From Hymenobacter rigui (GTDB taxonomy: Bacteria > Bacteroidota > Bacteroidia > Cytophagales > Hymenobacteraceae): 64,000 bases of DNA. The position numbers and the translations under genes were made by a program. Below are positions 8,824 through 20,300 of the stretch, piece after piece; within the stretch, counting starts at the first letter, position 1; each line of letters opens with the position of its first letter. Location of the stretch: NCBI RefSeq assembly GCF_003944715.1, contig NZ_RWIT01000002.1, positions 599,914-663,913 of the forward strand, in the 5' to 3' direction. The notes under the pieces are model-generated. The model was given only the letters and a program-made list of their open reading frames with translations, was not told where the DNA came from and made no database searches.

Positions 8824-11112
8824 TTACGCTAAATCCGCTTCAGTTTCGGGATTTTCCTGCGCTACGGTAGCGGCCAGGCTTTCCTGCCCGTTTTCGGGCA
8901 CCGATACTTCCGCGGTTGAAACCACCGGCACCACCGCCTCGGCGGTATCTCCGGGCGCATCCTTGCGGATGGCGGCGCAGGACAGCCATTCCTCGTACAG
9001 CGCATTCTCCCCTACCATGCTGAAGTTCTTGTTGTAGAACTCCTTATGCACGTTGAACACTGGCTCTTCGGGGGCGGGCTGACGCTGAATGTATGCGCCA
9101 TCTTCGCGCATCACGTAGGTATTCTGGTTGTCTTTCAGGTTGAAGTACAACACGTTGATGGCCTCGCGTTTGAGCTGCGGATTCACAATCAGGAACAGCG
9201 CCTCAATACGCCGGTCGAAGCTGCGCACCATCAGGTCGGCGGAGCCGGCGTACACTTTGGGGTGGCCGGCCTGGTGGAAATAGAACAGGCGGGAGTGCTC
9301 CAGGTAGTCGCCCACGATGCTGCGCACCTCGATATTCTCGCTCAGCCCGGCCCGGCCCGGCCGCAGACAGCAGATGCCCCGCACAATGAAGCGAATAGGC
9401 ACGCCGGCCTTGCTGGCCTTGTAGAACTCATCAATCATCTCCTTGTCTTCCAAGGAGTTCATCTTCATCACAATGCCGCTGGGCAGGCCCTTTTTGGCGT
9501 TACGGCTTTCCTCCCGGATCAGGGAAATCAGCTGCTGACGCATATCCTTGGGGGCCGTAATCAGGTACTCGTAATCGTCGGGCTGGGAGTGGCCGGTGAT
9601 GACGTTGAAGAATTCTGACACGTCGTGACCATACACGTCGTTAGTCGTGAGTAGGCTGATGTCGGTGTAGATGCGGGAGGTTTGCTCGTTGTAGTTGCCG
9701 GAGCCGATGTGCACGTAGCGCGTCACCTTCTCGCCTTCCTTGCGGATAATCATCATCATCTTGGTGTGCGTCTTGTACTTGCTCACCCCGTAAATGACGA
9801 AACAGCCCGCTTTTTCCAGCTTGGCCCCTTCCCGGATATTGCGCTCCTCATCAAAGCGGGCCTTCACCTCAAACAGCACCGATACGTGCTTACCGTTTTC
9901 GGCCGCTTTCAGCAGTGCGGCCGTCACGCGCGAGTCGTCGGCCAGACGGTAGATGGTCTGCTTGATGCCCAGTACGTGCGGGTCCTCGGCGGCCTGCTCC
10001 AGCAGCTGCACCACCGGGTCGATGTTATTATAGGGGTGGTGCAGCAGCACATCATGGTGCTTGAGGTACTCGAAGAGGTTATCCTCGGCCCCGTCGGGCA
10101 AGCTCAGCGGCGTAACAGCCGCCGGCTGCTTGAAGCCCTTGCCCCGGAAATTAGGATGCTTCAGAATCTGCAGCAGTCCTTTCAGGTCAATGAGGGAGTT
10201 GATGACGAACACATTCCCGTTGTCAATCTTCCACCGCTCCTTCAGCACGTTCATCAGCAGCTGCGAGGCATTGGGCTCCACTTCCAGACGCACCACGCGG
10301 CCCTTTTTCCGGGTTTTCAGCCCCAGCTGAATTTCTTTGATGAAGTCCACGTCAATGTCGTCCGATTCCTCCAGCGTGAAGTCGCCGTTGCGGGTGATGC
10401 GGAACATATCGGCCGACACGATTTCGACGTTGCGGAACAGCTTGGGCATGTTCTCGCGCACGATTTCCTCAATGGGCACGTAGATGACTTTGTCCTTGCG
10501 CGTGAGCTCAAAGAAGCGCGACAGGTTTTGTGGAATCTGCACGAAGGTGAGGCGCTCCTGGCCCCGCTCCGCCTCGGCATCCAGCCCGCCCCCAGCCCGC
10601 GTCACCACCCCGAAGATGAGCATCTGGTTCATCATCAGTGGGAAGCCATGGTAGCTGTCGTACACCATGGGCGTGAGCAGCGGGAAGATGGTGTTTTTGA
10701 AGTACCCATCTGCCTTTTTCAGCTCCAGCTCCGTGAGCTCCTCCATCTTCAGCACGTTGAAGCCGTTCTTCTCAAACAGCGGCTTCAGGTCGTTGAGGTA
10801 GGTCAGCGACTGGTCGTTGACAAACCGGTGGGCAAAGTCCAGCAGTTTGCGCCGGAAGGGCATTTCGCGCAGCCCCGAGTAGTCGATGCGCTCCTTGCCG
10901 TAGTCAAGATAGTTGTACAGGGAGCCCACCCGAATCATGAAGAACTCATCGAGGTTGCTGCTGGTAATGGCAATAAACCGCAGCCGGTCGAACAGGGAGC
11001 GGCTGGCGTCGCGGGCCTGGTCCAACACCCGGTAGTTAAAGCGCAGCCAGCTCAGGTCACGGCTGATGTATTTGCTTTTGCGGATGAGGTCGGCGGATTT
11101 GAACAGTTTCAT
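8824..11112 (-). CDS. ppk1: Polyphosphate kinase 1
   Basis: A 762-residue cytosolic enzyme that makes long-chain polyphosphate from ATP reversibly. The N-terminal domain opens with the family signature (YISRDLSWLRFNYRVLDQA), and DEFFMIRVGSL and FPLLTPM follow. The two phospholipase-D-like catalytic halves contain KQTIYRLADDSRV and TKMMMIIRKEG...YVHIGSGNYNEQTSRIYTD, where the His of VHIGSGNYN is the autophosphorylated residue by homology. The last ~60 residues (EDAPEEP...ETEADLA region) are an acidic, low-complexity extension beyond the usual ~690-700 residues. The start at 11112 (MKLFKSADLI) fits the family; a second ATG eight codons upstream at 11136 is possible. It is convergent with the small lipoprotein gene. 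Confidence 0.95.
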   Translation of the reverse strand: MKLFKSADLIRKSKYISRDLSWLRFNYRVLDQARDASRSLFDRLRFIAITSSNLDEFFMIRVGSLYNYLDYGKERIDYSGLREMPFRRKLLDFAHRFVNDQSLTYLNDLKPLFEKNGFNVLKMEELTELELKKADGYFKNTIFPLLTPMVYDSYHGFPLMMNQMLIFGVVTRAGGGLDAEAERGQERLTFVQIPQNLSRFFELTRKDKVIYVPIEEIVRENMPKLFRNVEIVSADMFRITRNGDFTLEESDDIDVDFIKEIQLGLKTRKKGRVVRLEVEPNASQLLMNVLKERWKIDNGNVFVINSLIDLKGLLQILKHPNFRGKGFKQPAAVTPLSLPDGAEDNLFEYLKHHDVLLHHPYNNIDPVVQLLEQAAEDPHVLGIKQTIYRLADDSRVTAALLKAAENGKHVSVLFEVKARFDEERNIREGAKLEKAGCFVIYGVSKYKTHTKMMMIIRKEGEKVTRYVHIGSGNYNEQTSRIYTDISLLTTNDVYGHDVSEFFNVITGHSQPDDYEYLITAPKDMRQQLISLIREESRNAKKGLPSGIVMKMNSLEDKEMIDEFYKASKAGVPIRFIVRGICCLRPGRAGLSENIEVRSIVGDYLEHSRLFYFHQAGHPKVYAGSADLMVRSFDRRIEALFLIVNPQLKREAINVLYFNLKDNQNTYVMREDGAYIQRQPAPEEPVFNVHKEFYNKNFSMVGENALYEEWLSCAAIRKDAPGDTAEAVVPVVSTAEVSVPENGQESLAATVAQENPETEADLA

Positions 11113-11165
11113 GCGGTAAGAGGAAAGGCCGGACAAAATACGAGCAAACGCCCGCAGTAGTATAG

Positions 11166-11546
11166 TCAGTCCGGAATAATAGCAGTGGCTTCTATTTCCA
11201 CTAGTAGTTGCGGAGCAATCAGGGCACTCACAGCCAGCATGGTAGCGGCCGGACGAATCGTTCCGAACACTTCGCCGTGCGCTCTACCTACGGCTTCCCA
11301 GTCGGCTATGTTTTTGAGGTAGATGCGGGTGCGTACCACATGCTCCGGCGCAGCACCGGCCTCAGCCAGGGCGGCCATAATCTTCTGCAGAATTCGCACT
11401 GCCTGGGTGTACGCATCAATGCCGGTAACGGTGCTGCCATCCTGGGCAGTAGTACCGGCCACTTCCACCACATTCCCGACCCGTACGGCACGGGAATACC
11501 CAACAGTTACTTCCCAAGGAGCTCCGGAAGATATATTCTGACGCAT
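11166..11546 (-). CDS. ridA: RidA/YjgF-family enamine/imine deaminase
   Basis: A 126-residue cytosolic protein of the Rid family, which hydrolyses reactive enamine/imine intermediates released by PLP enzymes. The family features are [14 protein letters not shown], a central [16 protein letters not shown] helix, the substrate-carboxylate Arg in [11 protein letters not shown], and the C-terminal [10 protein letters not shown]. The start MRQNISSG (11546) fits homologues; an earlier ATG at 11567 would begin next to the gyrB-side hairpin. It lies between gyrB and ppk on the same strand. Rid subfamily cannot be fixed from the sequence alone. Confidence 0.85.
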   Translation of the reverse strand: MRQNISSGAPWEVTVGYSRAVRVGNVVEVAGTTAQDGSTVTGIDAYTQAVRILQKIMAALAEAGAAPEHVVRTRIYLKNIADWEAVGRAHGEVFGTIRPAATMLAVSALIAPQLLVEIEATAIIPD

Positions 11547-11564
11547 ATACACTTGCTGAGGTAA

Positions 11565-11596
11565 CACAAAAAAGGCCCGCTTTGCAGCGGGCCTTT
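11565..11596 (-). terminator. Terminator of gyrB
   Basis: AAAGGCCCGC (11571-11580) and GCGGGCCTTT (11587-11596) form a 10-bp stem. Read on the minus strand it is followed by a T run, directly after the gyrB stop and before ridA. Confidence 0.85.
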
Positions 11597-11610
11597 CTAA
11601 GCTATACCGG

Positions 11611-13602
<1,992 letters not shown>

Positions 13603-13628
13603 TTAATTCAACCTGATTTAGGCGTCTA

Positions 13629-13636
13629 CAAAGATA
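13629..13636 (-). promoter_or_regulatory. Putative -7 promoter box for gyrB
   Basis: On the minus strand TATCTTTG matches TAnnTTTG exactly, 36 bp before the gyrB ATG. A convincing -33 TTG box is not visible at the usual distance. Confidence 0.5.
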
Positions 13637-13694
13637 CCTAAAAAATCCGGTTTTTGCCAGCCACAAGGCCGATTTACCCCTGCCCGATGCCCAC

Positions 13695-13734
13695 AAAAAT
13701 GCCGCTGCTCCCGGGTAGGAACAACGGCATTTTT
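13695..13734 (-). terminator. Terminator of the T9SS-sorted propeller gene
   Basis: AAAAATGCCG (13695-13704) and CGGCATTTTT (13725-13734) form a stem with a 20-base loop, ending in T on the minus strand, 18 bp after the stop of the gene at 13753. Confidence 0.75.
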
Positions 13735-13752
13735 CTGAGGATCTGCTCTAGG

Positions 13753-15102
13753 TTACAGCACCTGGGCCCGCAGGTGGCTCACGCCGGCCTCCGACTCCAG
13801 CTTTACCTGATACAGGCCGGCTTTTTCGCGGCTGAGGTCCACGGTGATTTCAGTAGTGCGGGTGGCATCGAGCGTACGGTGCAGCACCTGCCGGCCCAGC
13901 GCATCGGCTACGGTAAGGGTGGCATTGCCCGAGTGGGCGGCTCCGGCCCACTGCACCCGGAATTGCCCATCGGTGCTGGGGTTCGGCGAGAGGCTGGCGC
14001 CGAGTACCAGCGTAGCCGCCCGGGTGGGCAATACTGTGCTGGTGAGTTTATTGACGCCCAGGCCCACAATTTCACCGGCGCCATTTACGCCCACCGCGCC
14101 ACTCCACACGGCCGTAGGGCCGGCGGCATCCACCAGCAGGTGGTTAAGGTTGGCCTCAATGCTGGTCCACGTCTGGCCATTGTCGCGGCTGAAGGAAGAG
14201 CCGGCATCTCCGTTGCCGAACTCAGCGCCCACGGAGATATAATTGCCCGTACCCGGTACATTATCAATGGATACCCCGTGCAGGGGACCGGTATACGTGA
14301 GCGTACTCCAGGTAGCCCCGCCGTTGGTGGTCCGGAAAAGCATGTGATTGGTCGCATTGGCGTCGCTGATGAGGGCCAGGCCGTTCTGCTCGTCGCGAAA
14401 GGCAATATTTTCGATGGGGTCAGCCGCCACCCCCCGGCTTACTGCCCAGGTTACACCTTTATCAGCGGAGCGAAAGATGTCGCCCTGATCATTGGCAAAC
14501 CAGATGGAGTTACCAACCGCCGCAGGCGGAAACAGGCTGCCATACTCGCCGGCGGTACCAACGGGCACGTTGGCGGCACGCGTCCAGGTAGTGCCGCCGT
14601 TGGCAGTATAATAGATTTCCATAGAGCCACCGGCCACCTCTGGGTCTCCCATTACCACGCCATCATTGGCATTGAAGAAATAAATGGCATTGGGCCAGCT
14701 GTCGGGCTGGCTGAACATGGTGGCCGTGCTTTGCTGCACCCAGGTAGCGCCGCCATCGGTGGTTTTGAGGACCCGCCCGCCTACGGCATCCAGCGTGGCC
14801 ACCCAGGCCGTGGTGGCACTGACTGCCGATATAGACTGGATGGTCTGCGTAGCCGGATTTACGCCGGGCACAGTAATGACTGTCCAGTTCTGGCCGCCGT
14901 TGAAGGTGCGTGCCACTTGATTGGCTCCTTCCCCGCTGAACAGACCGTTGGAAGCTGCCCACGCCGTATTGGCATCAACGGCATCGACGAACAACGGCAC
15001 GTTGGAGGCCTCCGCGAAGGTGAAAGGCTGGTGGGCCCATTGGGCCTGGCTGGTGGTAGTCATCAGCAAACCACCCATCACAAGTAGTACTGTTTTTTTC
15101 AT
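13753..15102 (-). CDS. Secreted beta-propeller protein with T9SS type A sorting domain (copy 1)
   Basis: A 449-residue exported protein with signal peptide (MKKTVLLVMGGLLMTTTSQA). Repeated Asp-box/BNR-like motifs occur along the mature part: TFNGGQNWT, TTDGGATWV, TANGGTTWT, SADKGVTWA, TTNGGATWS and RDNGQTWT. This pattern is found in sialidase and Ycf48-like propellers, and here only the fold can be claimed. The last ~80 residues (SLSPNPSTDGQFRV ... ADALGRQVL ... KAGLYQVKL) are a T9SS type A C-terminal sorting domain, so the protein should cross the outer membrane and be released or anchored on the cell surface. It is a tandem paralogue of the gene immediately upstream on the same strand. Catalytic function is unknown. 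Confidence 0.82.
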   Translation of the reverse strand: MKKTVLLVMGGLLMTTTSQAQWAHQPFTFAEASNVPLFVDAVDANTAWAASNGLFSGEGANQVARTFNGGQNWTVITVPGVNPATQTIQSISAVSATTAWVATLDAVGGRVLKTTDGGATWVQQSTATMFSQPDSWPNAIYFFNANDGVVMGDPEVAGGSMEIYYTANGGTTWTRAANVPVGTAGEYGSLFPPAAVGNSIWFANDQGDIFRSADKGVTWAVSRGVAADPIENIAFRDEQNGLALISDANATNHMLFRTTNGGATWSTLTYTGPLHGVSIDNVPGTGNYISVGAEFGNGDAGSSFSRDNGQTWTSIEANLNHLLVDAAGPTAVWSGAVGVNGAGEIVGLGVNKLTSTVLPTRAATLVLGASLSPNPSTDGQFRVQWAGAAHSGNATLTVADALGRQVLHRTLDATRTTEITVDLSREKAGLYQVKLESEAGVSHLRAQVL

Positions 15103-15180
15103 AACCGAAAGGTTGGGAAAGGAACGGGCTTGGAGAACTCAGGATATATGACAACTGAAGTGCCTGCTTATTTATAAGCA

Positions 15181-15213
15181 AAAGCCCGGCTGCCGTAACA
15201 ACCGGGCTTTTTC
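15181..15213 (-). terminator. Terminator of propeller copy 2
   Basis: AAAAGCCCGG and CCGGGCTTTTT form a stem with a short interior loop; on the minus strand the structure ends in T. It separates the two propeller genes, so they are transcribed separately or with read-through. Confidence 0.8.
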
Positions 15214-15241
15214 AGTAATAGTGGCTGTGTATTGGGTACAG

Positions 15242-16624
15242 CTATTGAATCACAATCTGCTGCTGGGCCACACCAGCTTCGGTGCGCAGCTCCAGGGTGT
15301 AGAGGCCGGCCTTTTCCTTGCTTAGATCCAGCGTGGTACGCTGCGTGGCAACGGCCGTAGGGTTGAGCGACTGGTTATACACCTGCCGGCCTACGGCATC
15401 AAACACGCGTACCTGGGCACCGGCTTTCAGACCCGACGCCAGCTCCACCTCAAACGCACCGGTGGCGCTAGGGTTGGGGTACACGGAAAGGCCTTTCAGC
15501 GCTTGGGCACCCTTGCTGGCGGTAATGGTACCGGTATACTTGTACACCCCACCAGCACCGAGGTTGTCGGTCTGAGCACCGGAATAGCCTACGGTGCGGC
15601 TGATGAAGTCAACCGACGAGGAATAACGGCCCCGGTCAATATCAATCCAGGTTTGGCCACCGTTGGTGCTGTACGAGGAGCCGTAGTCGGCGGCGGTAGA
15701 AACCGTAGGTACCGAGGATCCCACACTTACGTACGTGGACGTACCGGGCACAGCATCAATATCGAAATGGTTGAAGTTGCCGGTGTACGAGCGGGTCTGC
15801 CAGGTGGCACCACCGTTGGTGGTATAAATCAGGTCACTGCCCTGGAACGCCAGACCGTTGTTCTGGTCCACGAAGGCAATGCGGCTGATACCGCCATTCA
15901 GCGGCGTAGTGGGCGATGCCATCCAGGTCAGGCCGCGGTCTGTGGATTTCAGGATGCGGGATGGCAGACCGGAGTTTGGGTCGTTGGGGTCCTGCAGGTG
16001 GGTGGTACCGGCCCAGATGGTGTTGCCCAGGGCGAAGTACGAGCCTACCAGCCCGTACTCGTTGGCATCGAGCGGCGCGGGCAGGTTGGATTGGGGCACG
16101 CGCGTCCAGGTAGTACCGCCATTGCTGGTGGTATATACCTCGAAGTAGCCGCCTACCGGGTCGCCCAGCGTTACTCCATTGGAGGCATCGAAGAAGTATA
16201 CCCAGTTGGCAAAACCAGCGGTGCGCGGAAACTGCGTGGAGGTGGTTACTTTGGTCCAGGTGTTGCCACCATTGGAGGTTTTCACGATTTCGCCCCCACC
16301 TTGCGCGCCGTACTGGGCCACAAACGCCGTGTTGGCATCCAGGGCATGAATACCGGCGGCCGAGTAGTTGGCCGTACCGTTAATGGAGTTGAAAGTCCAG
16401 GTAGCACCGCCGTCCGTGGTTTTGGAAAACGTATTGATGGAAGAGCCCTGCGTGGCTTCCTGCAGCAGCTGCCACACTACTGTGGCGCTGACGGTCTGAA
16501 TCTGGCGGGAGAAGTAGCTGGGCGGCGTTTGGGGGTTGGCAGCAGTATTCTGCAACACCCATTGAGCGTTGGCATGGGCGGCAGCCAGTCCTAGTAATCC
16601 CAGAGAAAGTAAAGCTTTTTTCAT
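15242..16624 (-). CDS. Secreted beta-propeller protein with T9SS type A sorting domain (copy 2)
   Basis: A 460-residue exported protein with signal peptide (MKKALLSLGLLGLAAAHANA). It carries Asp-box-like repeats KTTDGGATWT, KTSNGGNTWT, TTSNGGTTWT, KSTDRGLTWM, TTNGGATWQ and STNGGQTWI in the same order as its neighbour, and a T9SS type A sorting domain at the end (GLSVYPNPSATGAFEV ... FDAVGRQVYNQSL ... KAGLYTLELR). The two genes share domain order, spacing and the signature blocks around FFNA/FFDASNGV.LGDP, so they arose by tandem duplication. Surface location is inferred from the sorting domain; substrate or activity cannot be read from the sequence. Confidence 0.82.
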   Translation of the reverse strand: MKKALLSLGLLGLAAAHANAQWVLQNTAANPQTPPSYFSRQIQTVSATVVWQLLQEATQGSSINTFSKTTDGGATWTFNSINGTANYSAAGIHALDANTAFVAQYGAQGGGEIVKTSNGGNTWTKVTTSTQFPRTAGFANWVYFFDASNGVTLGDPVGGYFEVYTTSNGGTTWTRVPQSNLPAPLDANEYGLVGSYFALGNTIWAGTTHLQDPNDPNSGLPSRILKSTDRGLTWMASPTTPLNGGISRIAFVDQNNGLAFQGSDLIYTTNGGATWQTRSYTGNFNHFDIDAVPGTSTYVSVGSSVPTVSTAADYGSSYSTNGGQTWIDIDRGRYSSSVDFISRTVGYSGAQTDNLGAGGVYKYTGTITASKGAQALKGLSVYPNPSATGAFEVELASGLKAGAQVRVFDAVGRQVYNQSLNPTAVATQRTTLDLSKEKAGLYTLELRTEAGVAQQQIVIQ

Positions 16625-16728
16625 GCGAAGCGGAAAGGTTGAAGAATTCTAAGAAATGACTATGACAGCAAAAGAACGCAAATATTGAAATGTTTGCATT
16701 CTTAAAATCCAATATATGCTATTTTAAG

Positions 16729-16766
16729 CATAAAAGCCGGCTTTTTCTCAAAAGACCGGCCTTATA
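16729..16766 (-). terminator. Hairpin after the receiver-domain gene
   Basis: AAAAGCCGGC... and ...ACCGGCCTTAT pair imperfectly around a CTCA loop. On the minus strand it lies about 60 bp after the response-regulator stop and ends in a T-rich tail. Confidence 0.55.
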
Positions 16767-16829
16767 ACAGTTAAACACAATCCGGCAGCTGCGCTAACAG
16801 TTCTGGTTTCCGGCTAAGGTGGATTGCGG

Positions 16830-17240
16830 TTAGTTTTGAAAGTGTTTTTCCAGAATAGTCTGCATTTTCTCGGCCGTGAGTGGTTTCGAAACGAACCCCG
16901 ATACGGCGTGCAGCTGCTCAACCCGCTGCACGTCGCGTGGGTGCAGGGAAGTTGTCAGCATCACAATCACAATAGCTTTCTGCTCGGCCAGCGGGAGCTG
17001 CTGGTATTCTTCCAGAAACTGGATGCCATTCATGCCCGGCATATTAACATCCAGCAGAATAAGCATGGGGCACGTGGGCTTGCGGGGCTGACAGTTTTGA
17101 GTCAGCAGAGTAAGCGCTTCCTGGCCGTCCTGAGCAGTTATGATATGATCTGTAACGGCCATTTTGCGCAGCAGAAGCTGGTTCAGGAAGTTTGTCGTCT
17201 GATCATCGTCAACCAGCAGAACGCAGGAAATAGGAGCCAT
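16830..17240 (-). CDS. Single-domain response regulator (REC only)
   Basis: A 136-residue CheY-like receiver domain with no output domain. The acidic cluster Asp11-Asp13 (LLVDDDQTT), the phospho-acceptor Asp64 in LILLDVNMPGM, the Thr pair in MLTTS and Lys119 in FVSKPL are all present, so phosphorylation is expected. It lies 65 bp downstream of the large PAS kinase on the same strand, and is its probable phosphorylation partner. Output must be by protein-protein contact or by phosphotransfer to another protein. In this subfamily the insert after Asp38 (PRKPTCPML) is common in Bacteroidota. Confidence 0.88.
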   Translation of the reverse strand: MAPISCVLLVDDDQTTNFLNQLLLRKMAVTDHIITAQDGQEALTLLTQNCQPRKPTCPMLILLDVNMPGMNGIQFLEEYQQLPLAEQKAIVIVMLTTSLHPRDVQRVEQLHAVSGFVSKPLTAEKMQTILEKHFQN

Positions 17241-17305
17241 TGAAGCGGAAAGAAAGCGGGACTTGTACCACCGGTTTTCCAGCGGGCACTTGGCCTATAC
17301 GCAAC

Positions 17306-20300
17306 TTAGCGCCGGAAGTATGCGGAAAACGTGGAGCCGACGCCCGGAACGCTTGCCACCATAAGCTTTCCGCCCATATTCTCCACTACTTTCTTGACCA
17401 TATACAGGCCAATCCCGGACCCCTCAATACCGGGATGAAAGCGGCGGAACATGGTGAACAGTTCCTGCTGCTGCCGCGCCTCCAGGCCCAGGCCATTATC
17501 CTGCACCGACAGCACACTGAAACCAGGCTCCTGGTAGCAGCGCACCTGTACCTGCACCGGCCGCTCGGAGGAGCGGTATTTCAGGGCGTTGCTGAGCAGG
17601 TTGTACACTACGGAACGGAGGTTTTTGGCCGCGAAGGAAATACTAGGGCAGGCCGTTACATCTATCGAAATGTGCGCGCCGGCCTCCTCAATGAGCGGAC
17701 GCAGATCCAGCTGCACATCCTGCAGCATGGCGGCCAGGTTTACCTGCGTTACGGGCTGGTCGTACTCTTTCTGGAGCTTCGTCACGTCGCTCAGGTGTTC
17801 CAGGGTGCGCTGGAAGCGAGTCACCGACTCCCGCATCATCGAAAGCAGCGGCTGAATCTCGGGCATCAGCGGGTTTCCGGCCGGAATCTGGTTCTGGAGC
17901 AGATTCACCAGCCCTTCGATGTTGGTAATGGGCGCTTTTAAGTCGTGCGAGGCCGTGTAGATGAAATTATCGAGGTCGACGTTGGTGCGGCGCAGCTGCT
18001 CGTTACTGGCCTGCAGCTCCGTATTCAGGTTTTCGGCTTGGTCGCGGGCGATGCGGAGCTTGCTGGTGAGCCGTTGCAGGGCCTGCTCCGCCTGTTTCTG
18101 CTCGTGAATATCGAATACGGTGCCCACGTAGCCTTCAAACCGTCCCTGGTGGCCGAAGCGCGGAAAGCCGGTAGCCAGCCCCCACCGGTAGCGCCCATCG
18201 TGGCGGCGCAGTCGGTAGAGCAAACTAAAGGGTGCAAATCGGGCGGAGGCATCTAGGAAAGTGGTACGCGCCGCCCCGGCATCCTCCGGGTGCACTGCAT
18301 CGAGCCACCCCCGGCCCAGGCCCTCGGCTTCGGTCTGGCCCGTGTACTCATACCACTGCTGGTTGATGTAGATGCAGCTGCCGCTGGCTTCAGTTAGCCA
18401 GATCATGGCCGGCACGTTATCGGCCATCATGCGCAGGTACTGCTCGCTTTTCTCCACTACCCGCCGGGCATGCACCTGGTCGGTTACTTCGTAGGCAAAC
18501 ACCAGCACGCCATCCACGAGGCCTTCGGAATTACGCCGGGCCTGGTAAGTGAAGGTGAAGTAGAGCTCCTCCAGCGGCCCGTTGGCATAGCGGGCCAAAT
18601 GCAGCGGCAGTTCCTGGAATACCACCGTTTCGCCGGTGTGGTACACCTGCGTCAGGCTGTCGATGATAGTGGTATCAGTCAGCTCGGGCAGGGCCTCCAG
18701 CACCGGTTTGCCCAACAGCTCTCGGCCCGGAAAAATGCGCTGATACGCAGGATTCACGAGCTGGAACGTCCAGTCGGGCCCATCGAGGATGGCAATGGGA
18801 GCCGGGGCTTCCATGAACAGGGTTTCCAGCAAGCGGCCCTGCCACTCGGCTTCCCGCTGGGCCTCTACCTGCGCGGTAATATCATTCACCAGCGTGTAAA
18901 TGCCGCGTACTTCGCCGTCCTGCACATCCGGCACATAGCTGGTGTGAATGTATTTGGTGAAGCCTTCCCGGTAAGGCATACGAGCGTCAAAATCAAGCCG
19001 TTCTCCAGCCAGAGCCCGCCGCAGGTACTCAGCCACACTCGGATAGGCCTGTTCGCCAATAACTTCCCGTACGGTCCGGCCCAGCGTATCTTCCGGCGCA
19101 CGGTTAAACCAGGCCTCGTACCCGTGGTTGACAAACCGGTACCGCTCTTCTTTATCCAGGTAGCTGATCAGTACGGGCAGGGCGTCGGTGATGAGCTGCA
19201 GCCGCCGGGCAGTGGCTTCGCTGGTTTGCCGAGCCCGCACCTGCTCACTGATATCGGTGGCAACTACGGCAATAGCGCTGATCTGGCCCTGGGCGTCGCG
19301 CAGCGGATGATACACGAAGTTGACGTATACCGTGAGCAGCTGCCCTTGGTGCTGTAGCTGCAGGGGCATTTCCTGGGCTGTGAATGGCTGCCCTGTACGC
19401 ATTACCTCATCCATCAGCTGTTCTACTCCCTGGTCCCGGAACTCCGGCACAACCTCCAGGAGCGGTTTGCCGAGTACCTGGGCCTGGGTGCGCCCCCAGA
19501 TAGTCTGCAGCCCGGGGTTGCAGACTTCCACGATGTACTCGGGACCAGCAAATACCCCGATGGCAACCGGAGCCTGTTCAAACACCCGCTGCAGCTGCTG
19601 TTGCTGGGCCTCACGCTGCTGCCGCGCCACTACCCGCTCAGTTACATTGGTGGCAAATACCGATATGCCGGCGGGCTGCCCGGCCTCCTGAAACTGCTGG
19701 TATGTGAAGTCGAAATACGTAGGCTGAGCGGCGGCACCGTTGGCCTGCTCAATTACCAGCAGCCGCTCGTAGCCGAAGTAGGTTTCACCGGTATGGTACA
19801 CAGCATCAAGCAACGCCAGAAACCCGTGCGCTATGGCTTCGGGCTGCAATTCGGCAATGGTGCGGCCCTTCTGCAGACGCTCCGGAAACAGGGCCTGGTA
19901 CGCCGGATTGAAATAATCCAGCCGGTGTTCCGGGCCCCGCAAAATGCAGATGGCCGCCGGGGTCTGCTCAAAAATCTGGTAGAAGGTGTCACGCTGAGAA
20001 GCCAGTTGCTGCACCGATGCGGCTACTTCCCGCTGGGCGGCTTCGGCGCGCTGGCGGGCAAGCACTTTTTCGGTGGTATCCAGTACAAAGGCCAGAATGC
20101 CCTGGATATCACCCTGGGGGCTGCGCAGCGGCTGATACACCAAATCAATGTAGCGCTGCTCTGGCTCACCGGAGTCCGGATTCAGCAGGATAAGCGGCGT
20201 TTCAGTACCTACGAATGCCTGGCCGGTGGCATATACGTTATCCAGCAACCTAGTAAATCCCTGCGCCGCTACTTCCGGCAGTGCCTCCGCTACCGTCAGA

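Noticed and set aside
9682..11160. Long plus-strand frame opposite ppk1
   Set aside because: Antisense shadow of a confirmed polyphosphate kinase, His/Val/Leu-rich and without family motifs.
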